Assembly: GCA_030323885.1 (NCBI GenBank)
Contig: CM059186.1
Location: 174,599,047-174,663,046 of the forward strand
Direction: 5' to 3'
DNA: 64,000 nucleotides
DNA from: Branchipolynoe longqiensis
Lineage: Eukaryota; Annelida; Polychaeta; Phyllodocida; Polynoidae
Of the stretch, positions 54,931 to 64,000 are shown in pieces. The position numbers and the translations under genes were made by a program. The notes beneath the pieces were generated by a model. The model was not told where the DNA came from, did not search any database, and was given only the letters and a program-made list of their open reading frames with translations. Within the stretch, counting starts at the first letter, position 1. Each line of letters starts with the position of its first letter.

Positions 54931-55315
54931 GAAGCTGGGTTATGGAAATACCCACATGAATTTGTAATCCAAAATGCTAAATATGTAGTTCAAATGCTTA
55001 TTTATCATAGCCGAGTACTCTTAGGGTGAATAATTGATAACAAGTAAAAAAAATCATGTAGATTACTAAACTTTAAAAAATCAAATCGAGAGCTTCCAAT
55101 GGACACCATTTTGCGTTTTTTCTTAGCTTTACGCCCATATAGATAAACAATGTGCACTGAAACCACGACCTCCACAGTTAATTCCTACTGAAGCAATTTT
55201 TGCTCAGATTTAGGCAGGGTTGTCTCAGTAGGGGGTGAATCGTTTATCCACTACCATCCAGTGCATTGACGATGACCTGTAAACCAACGAATTGCCAATG
55301 ACTGTTGAATAGTAT
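54931..55315. other. Mostly unassigned
   Basis: 55145-55250 looks like two X-family ends (AGATAAACAATGTGCACTG; GGGTGAATCGTTTATCC) around a deleted middle. Confidence 0.45.
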
Positions 55316-55499
55316 AGTAAAACCTCTAAAACCGACTACCTCCACAGATCGACCACTCCGCTATAGCGATCGCTTTATTTGGGTCCCAAACGATCGCCCT
55401 TACAATAACATTGTAACGATTACAAAAAACTCCCTAAACCGACCACCTCTGAACATGGACCATTTAAAGTCGGTCCCATGATCGGACGATTTAGAGAGG
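55316..55499 (+). mobile_element. P-family MITE
   Basis: AGTAAAACCTCTAAAACCGAC to CGGACGATTTAGAGAGG; the last bases of the right end are lost. Confidence 0.82.
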
Positions 55500-55917
55500 A
55501 GGTGGAGTGGGCAGAAGGAGGGCGAGCAGGAGGCCACCTGGAGGGAAGGCGGGGAGTAGGGCTGCTTGGAGCAGCTAACCTGCCCTCCAGGCCGCACACC
55601 AACCACCAGCTCCACCTACCCAACACACTAAACTTATACAAGTTGTCCAGGAGTTGGGGAGAAGACAAGTAGAGAAGGATAATAGGATAATTACATTGCA
55701 TGAATAATATACGCATAAGAGTTTATACATAACATAACTCACAGCGGGAATGAACTGTTCAACTCACCAATTGTTGTGAAGCATACTCCGCAGACTCGGG
55801 ATCGATGGACCAATAGACATGGTCGAATGTAAAGGACTTAAGTCTGTCTCGGTTATCTCCAACGTCAAGCACCTTCTCCAGCTGAAACCACAACCAGACC
55901 ACAGAGATGGATTATCA
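55500..55917. other. No recognised feature
   Basis: GC-richer stretch with open frames on both strands (55400-55716). No domain recognised and part of each frame lies in the P element. Confidence 0.5.
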
Positions 55918-56102
55918 AAGTAAAGCTTGTTTTATTTAACGACACCTCTAGAGAACATTGATTATTATCATCGGCTATTGGACGTCAAAAATAGGTCATT
56001 CTGACATATTTCTTTGGAGGAAATCTGCTGCCGCCACATAGGCTACTTTTTCCGATAAGCAGCAAGGGGTCTTTTATATGCACTTTCCCACAGACCACAC
56101 AT
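55918..56102 (-). mobile_element. SINE-B, head-truncated, 11-bp TSD
   Basis: GTAAAGCTTGTTTTATTTAAC tail to TTTCCCACAGACCACACAT, flanked by ATGGATTATCA at 55907-55917 and 56103-56113. Truncation therefore occurred at insertion. Confidence 0.9.
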
Positions 56103-56429
56103 ATGGATTATCATGCTCACTCTATAAATAGATTGTGCGCGTGTCGCGATGTGTGTGCGTGTTGAAGCTTAACATAGAGATTCCATTAAGGCTATTAGTA
56201 TTACAGGTATAAGTGAATGGGGGCTACACTGCTACAGGCAGAGTTTTGCTAATTATTTGTGCGTGGTTGGGTGTCGATACAATTGCAATGTGTGGGTGAT
56301 AAATGTTTAAATATATAATTAATTAGTTGTTGATGTGTGGCACTGTTGCCCTAATTTTGTTCTCATCGAGCAGACAGCTATGATTTTCAACAGTAGCACT
56401 TGTAAATACACCTTTATATAACAATAAAC

Positions 56430-56745
56430 ATAATAGCAAATATAATAAGCATAATAAACATAATAATAAACATAATAATCGACATAATAATAGCATCATA
56501 ATAAACATAATAATGAATATATTATTAAATAAAATAATAAATATCATAATGAACAGGATAATAAATGTAATAAGAAACTGAATAAGAAAATTATAAAATA
56601 AACTTAATAATAGATTAAATAACATAAATAATAATAAACTAAATAATGATAATAACATGGTAATAAGCAATAATACACATACTAATAAACACAATATTAA
56701 ACATAATAAACAAAATAAAAAACATAATAATAAACATAATATAAC
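56430..56745. repeat. (TAATAAACA)-type AT-rich simple repeat
   Basis: Imperfect CATAATAATAAA repeats over about 315 bp. Confidence 0.9.
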
Positions 56746-57177
56746 TGCATTCTTTTACCCCATGCCATACAGGTGACCTGTGTTGCCGAAATGGCGCTCT
56801 GCCACAATAACTCACTCGTCCACGTACGTGGAAACATTTCTTTTTGCATACACCAAACCCATGGGGGAGTAAAACTAAATGATCTAACAATGATAAGTGT
56901 CTACTTTCATACTGAGCAAATATATTCAAAGAATTGACCGTCGACTGATCGTCTTGTTATGTTCATACTTTGGAATTCAACAAGACTAAATTATCATCGA
57001 TGCATAAGAGTGTAATCGCAGAGTTGATATCATTCCTCCGCCTCGAAGATAAATGTAAAGCCCGGATGCTCAGTCGTGGCTAAAATGCAATGTAAACTTA
57101 ATACTAAGAATTAAGATGTCTCTGATAGCTCATAAAGACGTCAACTTATACCAAACCTGATAAGAGAACAGTAAGAC
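56746..57177. other. No recognised feature
   Basis: Unique-looking sequence; no coding or repeat signal. Confidence 0.5.
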
Positions 57178-57606
57178 TAAAGCTAAGATTCCTTATACGC
57201 GGTACGCGGTATGCGGTATGCGGCATGCGAATGTGGCATATGCGGAATAGATATATGCCAAACCCCAATAGCCGATGTTTACTTTTTGTCCTGGGATATA
57301 GGTAAACAACAAAAAAACACCAACAAAGTTACCCGTGACATTTTTGGGGGTTTTTCCTCCAGATTTGTGAAGGAAGATCAAAGTTACTATTGTTTTCTAT
57401 GCCAAACGCAGCAGTATTCGCATTCGCATTCGCACCGATCGGTCCATGGGTCGATCCATTTGCCACATTCGCATTCACATTCACTTTCCCATTCGTATTC
57501 ACATTCGGACGTATGGAAGCACAACTATTCATTTACATGCTTTCCGATTTTTTGCCACATTCGCAATCGCATGCCGCATACTGCCTATAAGGAATCTTAG
57601 CTTTAG
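57178..57606. mobile_element. TIR MITE, ~50-bp TIRs
   Basis: TAAAGCTAAGATTCCTTATAC and GCGGCATGCGAATGTGGCAT at the left; ATTCGCAATCGCATGCCGC and AAGGAATCTTAGCTTTAG at the right. Interior words (CGATCGGTCCATGG) shared with 34374-34674. Confidence 0.82.
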
Positions 57607-57667
57607 AAAGGTGAAATGATCAGCCAGGCAAGGTTCACATATTAAAGTCACTGACAATCCCTTGAGT

Positions 57668-57998
57668 TGGTGTGTTGTTGGAGTTTTATGTCCTGGCAAC
57701 ATCTACGGTCATATCAGGATGGGTACCGACTTGAGACAGTGCGCACTCATGGCAACTTTATAGTGCTGCCCCACTGGGAAATCAGGCTGCTGGCATCATG
57801 ACCCGATATCTCTCTCAGTCACATTATCCTGACACTGAGCTAACCAGTCCATGCCCTATCCTATTAATGCTGAGTGCCAAGCTAGGAAGCGACAAGTATC
57901 AATTTTAAAGTCATTGGTTTGACTCCACCGGAAACCGAACTGCCGACCTTCCGCACGCAAGGTCCGAGCTCTATAGATTAGGCCACCGCGCCCGGTAT
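57668..57998 (-). mobile_element. SINE-A copy
   Basis: GTTGTTGGAGTTTTATGTCC tail to an ATTAGGCCACCGCGCCCGG head. Confidence 0.92.
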
Positions 57999-58140
57999 TA
58001 TATAATCCGTTGAGAGATAGTTCAGCAGGGTTAAAGTGACATAATTCGGTCTTTTTGAGTTTCTGCCACATTATTTAGATGAATAGTTTAAGGTGGTGCA
58101 AATAGTCTATTTTAGTTTGAAGTAATTGTCATTTTAAAGG

Positions 58141-58498
58141 GCTAAAGTTGCATGGTCCGATGGTTTTGCGTTTTTGTCATTTTTCTGAGATAAATATATT
58201 AAATTGATCATTATAATCTACCTTATTTCAGGTTGAAGTAACTTTTATTTTAAATGGATAAGTTTTGAGATATTTGAAAATCAATCATGTAAACCTAGTT
58301 TTGCCAAGCATGCCAACACTCTGACAGTGACACCATTAGTTCAAGAGTAACAGGTTCCATCAAATTGTCTCAGTGTTCCCTTCTCTGTGGCAGTAAATGC
58401 TTAATATGTGCATCAATATCTAAGTTAGATATATAGTCAAATCTATATCATTATTTTGGTTTTGAAAATTTGAGGCTTCATCGGACTATGCAGCTTTA
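58141..58498 (+). mobile_element. T-family MITE nested in another T
   Basis: CTAAAGTTGCATGGTCCGATG to CATCGGACTATGCAGCTTTAA. Confidence 0.85.
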
Positions 58499-58563
58499 AC
58501 TTTTGGAGATATTTGAAGGAAGTGAAAATTGACCAAATAATTTTGGTGTGCATGTTGAAATGC

Positions 58564-58969
58564 CTGTGCCTTAGGGAGTTTGGCGCCCTTGCCCTGCAGA
58601 GTTGTAAACCACTGCCTTGTGGTACAGGTTCTTGACAGAACTGAACGCTAAGGGAGCAAACCCTGAACAGAAAACTATGTCCTGTGGCAGCATCAAGGGC
58701 GGTTGATGTATGGAACTCCCAACATGTCTCGACCAGCCACTGCAGGGACAAATAGTGTTGTGTCTGTCTGGACATGTTCTTGCCAGTGTGAGACCTCTAT
58801 TTGCTCCCCGAGAGAGTGCCGCTGGTAACTTGCAAAAGCCAGCAGCACTTCAACACTTTTGCAGGCAGCTTTCATGAAATGTACAATCACACAAAGGAGA
58901 GCGGCCATCAAGTAATGAAAGCAGTCTTTGTCGCATCGCGACCGACAGCATGATGATGATGATGATGAT
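58564..58969 (+). mobile_element. Retrotransposed chimera with LINE 3' tail, perfect 14-bp TSD
   Basis: The last ~85 bp (AATGAAAGCAGTCTTTGTCG...CAGCATGATGATG) equals the LINE end at 53642-53797. The first ~320 bp is unknown sequence with two broken open frames on the minus strand. GCATGTTGAAATGC flanks the unit at 58550-58563 and 58970-58983. Could be a template-switch product, a SINE with unusual head, or a more divergent LINE. Confidence 0.7.
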
Positions 58970-59179
58970 GCATGTTGAAATGCTGGAGCTTATAGGCTTC
59001 AGCCATGACAGGCTCTATTAAATTGATTTAGGATTCCTTCTATGCGATGACAGATGTCAAAATTTTTGTTTTATCTAATTTATTATTTAGTATATTACTC
59101 AATTTATTATTTAGTTCATAATCATATTTAGTTCATTATTATTTAAATTTTTTAATTTATTTTTAAGTTCATTTTACAA

Positions 59180-59356
59180 TTTGATGTGTTTGCATTTTAA
59201 ATATCTCAAAAGTTAGCCATTAAAACAAAATTACTTCAAACTAAAATAAGGTAAATAATAACAATCAAATGAATAGACTTATCTCAGAGAAATGACAGAA
59301 ATTCACAACCATCGGACTATGCAACTTTAAGCTTTCATCGAACTATGCAGCTTTAA
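59180..59356 (-). mobile_element. T-family terminal fragments
   Basis: Reverse T end (AACCATCGGACTATGCAACTT, 59331) immediately followed by a forward T end (TTCATCGAACTATGCAGCTTTAA). Confidence 0.7.
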
Positions 59357-59711
59357 TTAGATGTGAACTACATTGTAACATGCCCCATGACTTCTGTTGT
59401 TGCGTTGCGCTTGGATCTAGCACTCTAGTATCTAATCAAGTCTTAATTATTGAGCATCGGCGTGATTCATACTGATCCAGATTGTTTCCTTCTCTTTGGT
59501 GATTTCCCCCCTTTTTTCTGGGGAGGGGTGGGGGGAGGGAGGGTAGGTGGGTGGGGGTTGACCCCATTCGAAAGGTGTCCGGGTGTGGTAAGGCACGGTG
59601 CTCGTTGTGTGCACGAGAACGCACGCGCAGCGAGCACATGTTTTATCAACAATTCACTGCCAACAACCCGCCAACAAAACCAGACCTGTGTGACTATTTT
59701 AATATATACTA
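59357..59711. other. No recognised feature
   Basis: Contains a G-rich run (59520-59560). Open frames on both strands (59436-59808) are not supported by any motif. Confidence 0.5.
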
Positions 59712-60019
59712 TGCCTGGCACACACCTCCCGTATACGATTCACGAGCTAAAACTGACTGCCCGACTCGACCCGTCACAACCCGACCGTACCGTATAAGAT
59801 ACGACTGACCGCTCACATCTACCGTTTCTCAAACGGCCCGATTCGTTTTTCGAATGTCTTGCGATTCGAGTTTTAAGCCCTAAAACTGAGTTTATACGCG
59901 AATCGGAAGCCTCAGGTGTGTTAGGGTGTCACACACCTAAAGACTGGAACTGACTAAAACTCAAACTTAATCGCGAAACGGGCAGTTTTAGGTTTTATAC
60001 GGGAGGTGTGTACCGGGCA
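59712..60019. mobile_element. PIF/Harbinger-like MITE M11
   Basis: TGCCTGGCACACACCTCCCG and CGGGAGGTGTGTACCGGGCA ends; CTA left and TTA right. Related to M10. Confidence 0.83.
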
Positions 60020-60177
60020 TTACAGATTAACCTACAGATCCTCTTCCGACTGATCTAGGCACTGTTGGGCCTCTAATGCCAGCTCATTATGGTTTTTTAA
60101 ACTATCTCCTTTGCACACATATGGCTTGAAGTTATATAATTATTGGTGTCCTCTCTAAGGTTGAGATATCAGTTTGT

Positions 60178-60285
60178 TTGCTTCGGATTTACGTCCTGGC
60201 AACAAATACGGTCATATCAGGATGGGCACCGACTTGTGACAGTGCGCACTCATGCTGACTTTATAGTGTTGCCGACTCTGTACAA
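60178..60285 (-). mobile_element. SINE-A tail half
   Basis: GGATTTACGTCCTGGCAACA to TTATAGTGTTGCC. Confidence 0.82.
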
Positions 60286-60722
60286 ACACTGATTAGTGTG
60301 CACTGTCACAAAAAAAGTTTGCTTTATAACTGACGCCTCTAGAGCAGATTGATTTTTATCATCGGCTATTGGACGTCAACCATATGGTCATTCTGACATA
60401 TTTCTTTATGGAGGAAGCCCGTTGCCGCCACATAGGCTACTCTTTCCGATAAGCAGCAAGGGATCTTTATATGCACTTTCTCACAGACAGCACAGCACAT
60501 ACCACAGCCTTTGATGAACCAGTTGTGGACCACTGGTTGGAAGGGAAAATAGCCCAAACCGCAAATGGGTCCACTATCCAGGATTCGATAGGATGACCCA
60601 AACCTTCACAGGTGAACACTCTACTGCCTGAGCTGCGTCCCGCTCTTTGCACGGTCACAAGTCCGTACTCAACCTGATATGAGCTTAGATGTTGCTAGGA
60701 CGTAAATCTCCAACAGACAAAC
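60286..60722 (+). mobile_element. SINE-A 3' part split by SINE-B
   Basis: AGTGTGCACTGTCACAA before, and GCACGGTCACAAGTCCGTAC to CTCCAACAGACAAACAAGC after, the SINE-B. Confidence 0.8.
60312..60648 (-). mobile_element. SINE-B copy inside SINE-A, 12-bp TSD
   Basis: GACGCCTCTAGAGCAGATTG to CTGCCTGAGCTGCGTCCCGC; flanks GCACTGTCACAA (60300-60311) and GCACGGTCACAA (60649-60660). Confidence 0.9.
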
Positions 60723-61920
60723 AAGCTATGTGCGAGCATTTTCTTTATTGTACAAATTGTTCTCATTTGACTGTCCCTCTGATAACAGGACACTCACTAT
60801 ATCAGGACAATATCAGTCTGGATTTAGAGTTGTCCCTTCAACTTTGAAGACAGTTTTGATTTATTTTTATATATTCTTTTATTGATATGGTATTTATTCT
60901 GCCCATAGCGTGTAAGCTCCCATGAGGGTGCTTATTTTCAACACTGGACAGCTGAGGAATGTTATGGCGTATGCCCGGGTTCTGGTTCCAGGTTGGTATC
61001 CGGGACATCCACCAGCATTTATTTCAGTAGTTAGTATCTATGTTAGTTTTTTTGTCATTTTGGGGGGGGGGGGTATAACTTCCTATCATAGAACTAATAT
61101 TGTAGCCTAGTATGTACATCTGCTATCTAGTGAGATGGTAATAGGCTTGTGGATGAGGACGTGTGACCAGGTGGGTCAGCTGCAGTGTTAAATCGTTAAC
61201 CATAGTTCTAACAGCATTGTCCCTGACTTTTGGTTTTACCGCCTTCCTTTCACCTGTGCCCTGTCCCTAGTTGGTACCCGGGTGCGCCAAAACACACCCG
61301 TACCCTTCGGCACTGCGACCTGGCGGCGGGTTATGGTACTTTCTCATGCCATAGTGATTTATAGGTTGGGTTCGTAAATACACTGCTTTAACTTTGCTTA
61401 AAGATGTGTAAATTATTAGCGAATTATATTACTCAGTACATAATTACCTTACATTTTCAATTATTTTTGGAAGATTTAATGAGGTGGGGGCTTTGTACAG
61501 GGGTCACATTAAGCTGCCCTGGTTTACATATCGCGTGTCGTCACGATGATAGAGCACCACCAAGTTCTCTATTTATAACGGTATTGAACCGGGTCAGTAA
61601 TATTTAATCAGGGACTGACTACACCGCTCATCAATGTTATGACCAAATATATTTCCTTTATTGCCATGTCCAACCCTTACTTTAGTAGACTGCTGTGAAG
61701 CTAATTCAAATTGGAATCACAATCGATGTTTCTTACCTCCCATAAAAGATGCATAACAATTACTTCCGAAAGAGCAGCAACCAAATACCCCTCGCAACAG
61801 CAACAATAATAATAATAACAGCAATAATAACAGGAACAAAAACAAAAGCAACATTACCCTAGGCAGAATAACTTAGAAAGTGGATAAATGGTAGAAGGAC
61901 TAGAACCTTAAACGACGCTT
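60723..61920. other. No recognised feature (about 1.2 kb)
   Basis: Read in six frames. AT-rich, a poly-G run at 61061, short AAT/CAA repeats at 61790-61855. This is the longest stretch with no repeat that I recognise. Confidence 0.5.
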
Positions 61921-62188
61921 ATTTTAAAACTGCTAGGCCGATGAAAACATCACATTTTCTTCTAAGATAAACACCCACCTATATTTGAGCCTATATTTTC
62001 GGACTCAGATACTGGTGCACATATTAAACAGTACATTATTTTGTTGCTGCATAGAATGGGAGACAAAGTCACATGTCACTGCCTACATGGTGTCTAACAT
62101 TCCGATGTGCATGCCAAAATTCAGTGTGCATGTATTCACTTCAAATATCTCAAAAGCTAGATATATGTAATAATATGTACTTCAAGGT

Positions 62189-62537
62189 TTTGTTTGTTTG
62201 TTTGTTGTTGTTTTACGCCCTAGAAACATCTAATGTCATATCAGGAGAGGTACCGACTTGTGACAGTGCACACTCATGGCGACTTTATAGTGTTGCCCCA
62301 CTGGGCCACCAGGCCCCCAGCACCATGACCTGATATCCCCTCTCAGTCACATTATCCTGACACTGAGCCACCCAGTCCTTGCCCTATCCTAATAATGCCG
62401 AGCACACCTGGCTAGAAAGTGACAAGTATCAATTTTTAAGTCATTGGTTTGACTCAACTACGGTTCGAACCCACGATCCCATGGTCTACCAACACGGGAG
62501 ACGGACGCTCTAACTCATTCGACCATCCCATCTGGTT
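62189..62537 (-). mobile_element. SINE-A copy with 11-bp TSD
   Basis: TTTGTTTGTTTGTTGTTGTTT tail to a CATTCGACCATCCCATCTGG head; TACTTCAAGGT at 62178-62188 and 62538-62548. Confidence 0.93.
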
Positions 62538-62577
62538 TACTTCAAGGTAGATTACAACGATTTGTATATTGTAAACC

Positions 62578-63212
62578 ATCCTGACATAACGGTAAATGTT
62601 GCTAAGACAGTAATGCCCCTGTCACATTCACGTTAGTGGACGTAGTTGAACGTAGGTGAACGTAGTGGAGGATAACGTGGGTCAAATGTGGTGTGAGTAT
62701 GTTAAACTACGTTGAAATACGTTATGGTATGGATAAGTACATTACGTTACGGATAAATACATTACGGTATGGATAAATACGTTATGGTATGGATAAATAC
62801 GTGACCGTACGGATGGCAGTATGTTCAACTACGTTCAACTATGTTCAACTACGTTAGCCTCTACTACGTTCACTTACATCCACTAACAGCTGTGTGACCA
62901 GGGCTTCGTCCAAGAATGGTAGAGTAAGCTAGAGCATGCTAGAGTATGCTAGAGTTCACTAGAGTATGTTATTGTTAGCATCACAGATCCAAATTCAGCC
63001 TCTAACGTGGCGCTCTTTTGAACATATCCAACAATTAAATCTGACATCACGGCTCACCCACGTTATTACTAAGTAAACATTACGGACAAGTACAGATGCC
63101 GTTCAACTACATTCAACTACTTTAGCCTCCACTAGGTTCAACTACGTCCAATAACGTGTATGTGACCGGGACATATGACTAAGACGTAATGCTCCAACAA
63201 AGCAAACAAAAC
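62578..63212 (+). mobile_element. SINE-A tail split by MITE M6
   Basis: CATCCTGACATAACGGTAAATG to CTAAGACAGTAATG, then M6, then CTAAGACGTAATGCTCCAAC and AAGCAAACAAAAC. Confidence 0.78.
62614..63173. mobile_element. PIF/Harbinger-like MITE M6, sister of M5
   Basis: TGCCCCTGTCACATTCACGTT to AACGTGTATGTGACCGGGACA. Interior repeats GGATAAATACGTTATGGTAT as in M5. The flanking duplication looks longer than 3 bp (CTAAGAC(A)GTAATGC). Confidence 0.82.
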
Positions 63213-63288
63213 AATGTAGATCTATCTAAAAGATAAAATGGCATAAATCCAAAACCATCGGATATTATGATGCAACTCTAACGTGTGA

Positions 63289-63690
63289 CTACAGAAATGC
63301 TTTGGAAATTGGAACAACGAGTCCAAACAAACCACGGAGGACGCGCTTTCACATTGCCATGGTTACCAGGTGCATGAGCACCGACCATTTCCGGTGAGGC
63401 TGGTACCGGGGTCGCCCGCGTCCTGCAAATGCACTCACAATCGATCTGCTAGCTCAGTGATCGAAAATGCATCTTAATTTCTGTATGATATTAAGTATTC
63501 ATCTCACTGCATTGTCTCTCCCCTCCCCTTCTCGCCCCCTCCCCCCGCCCCCTGACCATCACTGACCCGGGTGTTCGCGCAGCAAGCTGTGAGCGTGAGT
63601 TACATGCTCCTCTCTATCGCAGTCATGCCTCCTGACCCGCATGTTGCCAGAACTAGGTTACGGACATACCGGGATCGCTGCGGTTGGTGG
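63289..63690. other. No recognised feature
   Basis: Unique-looking sequence with a C-rich run near 63520-63555. Confidence 0.5.
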
Positions 63691-63699
63691 CCGATCGGT

Positions 63700-64000
63700 A
63701 GGCCTAAAGGCTGAGTCACATCTTACCGGATTGGGGAAATGGATAGAAACCGGACACTGTCTGGTGAAATACGTCGTTTATATACGGTTGGCATCCGGCA
63801 TTTCCGTTCTCTGTCCGATTTCGGTGGCAAGTTTTGAACATGCACAAAACTTGTACCGGGCACCGCCGGACTGACGTGTATGGTTGGTGTCCATTTTAAG
63901 TCCGTTTAGTCCATTTTGTCTGGTCCATGTCCGGTACCCATCCCTTACGTCTCCGGTTTGCTTCCTGCAGAGTCCGCTGACAGTATTGCGGGAATTCACT
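63700..64000. mobile_element. Left part of another PIF/Harbinger-like MITE, cut by window edge
   Basis: CTAAAGGCTGAGTCACATCTT resembles the GGGCCTGTCACAC ends. The hairpin CAAGTTTTGAACATGCACAA (63828) and repeated CCGGA/TCCGGT words mirror M1-M4. Confidence 0.6.

Larger units (their letters stand above)
58031..59095 (+). mobile_element. T-family MITE broken by a second T and by a LINE-tailed insertion
   Basis: Outer T: 58031-58140 (TTAAAGTGACATAATTCGG...), resumes 58499-58563 (TTTTGGAGATATTTGAAGG...) and again 58970-59095. Confidence 0.75.
61921..63288 (-). mobile_element. T-family MITE carrying a nested stack of insertions
   Basis: Ends TTTTAAAACTGCTAGGCCGAT and ACCATCGGATATTATGATGC, with interior at 61940-62188, 62538-62575 and 63215-63288. 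Interrupted by SINE-A, a SINE-A tail and MITE M6. Confidence 0.75.

Overview
The window reads as transposon-dense, gene-free DNA from an animal, most likely a mollusc or another lophotrochozoan. The basis is the mix of elements: DIRS-type tyrosine-recombinase retrotransposons, several families of tRNA-headed SINEs, 5'-truncated LINEs, many TTA/TAA- and TTAA-flanked MITEs, and abundant TA, TG, TAG and GAT microsatellites. The mollusc placement rests on remembering the SINE-B type (positions 27714, 45184, 55918, 60312) as common in molluscan DNA; no search was run. I found no convincing single-copy host gene, tRNA gene, rRNA gene or CRISPR array. Nearly every longer open frame outside the retroelements is a by-product of a repeat.

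Layout. 1-3437 (minus strand) is a well-preserved DIRS-like retrotransposon cut by the window edge. It has two overlapping Gag frames, with a canonical -1 slippery heptamer in correct phase at their overlap, then an uninterrupted reverse transcriptase/RNase H frame with a YIDD catalytic box, and its 5' terminal repeat at 3371-3437. 3.5-6.3 kb holds SINEs and microsatellites. 6.3-8.1 kb is a 50-bp satellite. 8.3-9.3 kb is a TIR element with a 215-bp tandem array in its middle. 9.3-31.3 kb is a mosaic of SINE-A copies, TTAA-flanked 'T' MITEs, TA-flanked 'P' MITEs and long-TIR MITEs, with a G-rich tract and a 16-bp minisatellite at 15.9-17.4 kb. 31.4-34.0 kb (minus) is a second, decayed DIRS element that still keeps its right terminal repeat, its internal complementary region and both parts of a tyrosine recombinase, now split by a LINE. 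34-64 kb is more of the mosaic, with a probable solo LTR (39.2 kb), LINE 3' ends (39.9, 53.6, 54.2 kb), a C-rich tract (40.6 kb), a 59-bp minisatellite (50.5 kb) and a multiply nested locus (61.9-63.3 kb).

How the parts interact. The coding capacity is retrotransposition machinery: Gag, RT/RNase H and recombinase of DIRS, plus LINE ORF2 remnants. The SINEs and MITEs are parasites of such machinery. One SINE (3553-3870) carries the same 3' tail as a LINE present at 39904-40300 and 54230-54930, so a probable SINE/LINE partner pair is visible here. Nesting and target-site duplications allow parts of the insertion history to be ordered. Family labels A, B, C (SINEs), T, P, X and M (MITEs) are local to this report. 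Boundaries were read by eye and are good to a few bases only where a target-site duplication is described.
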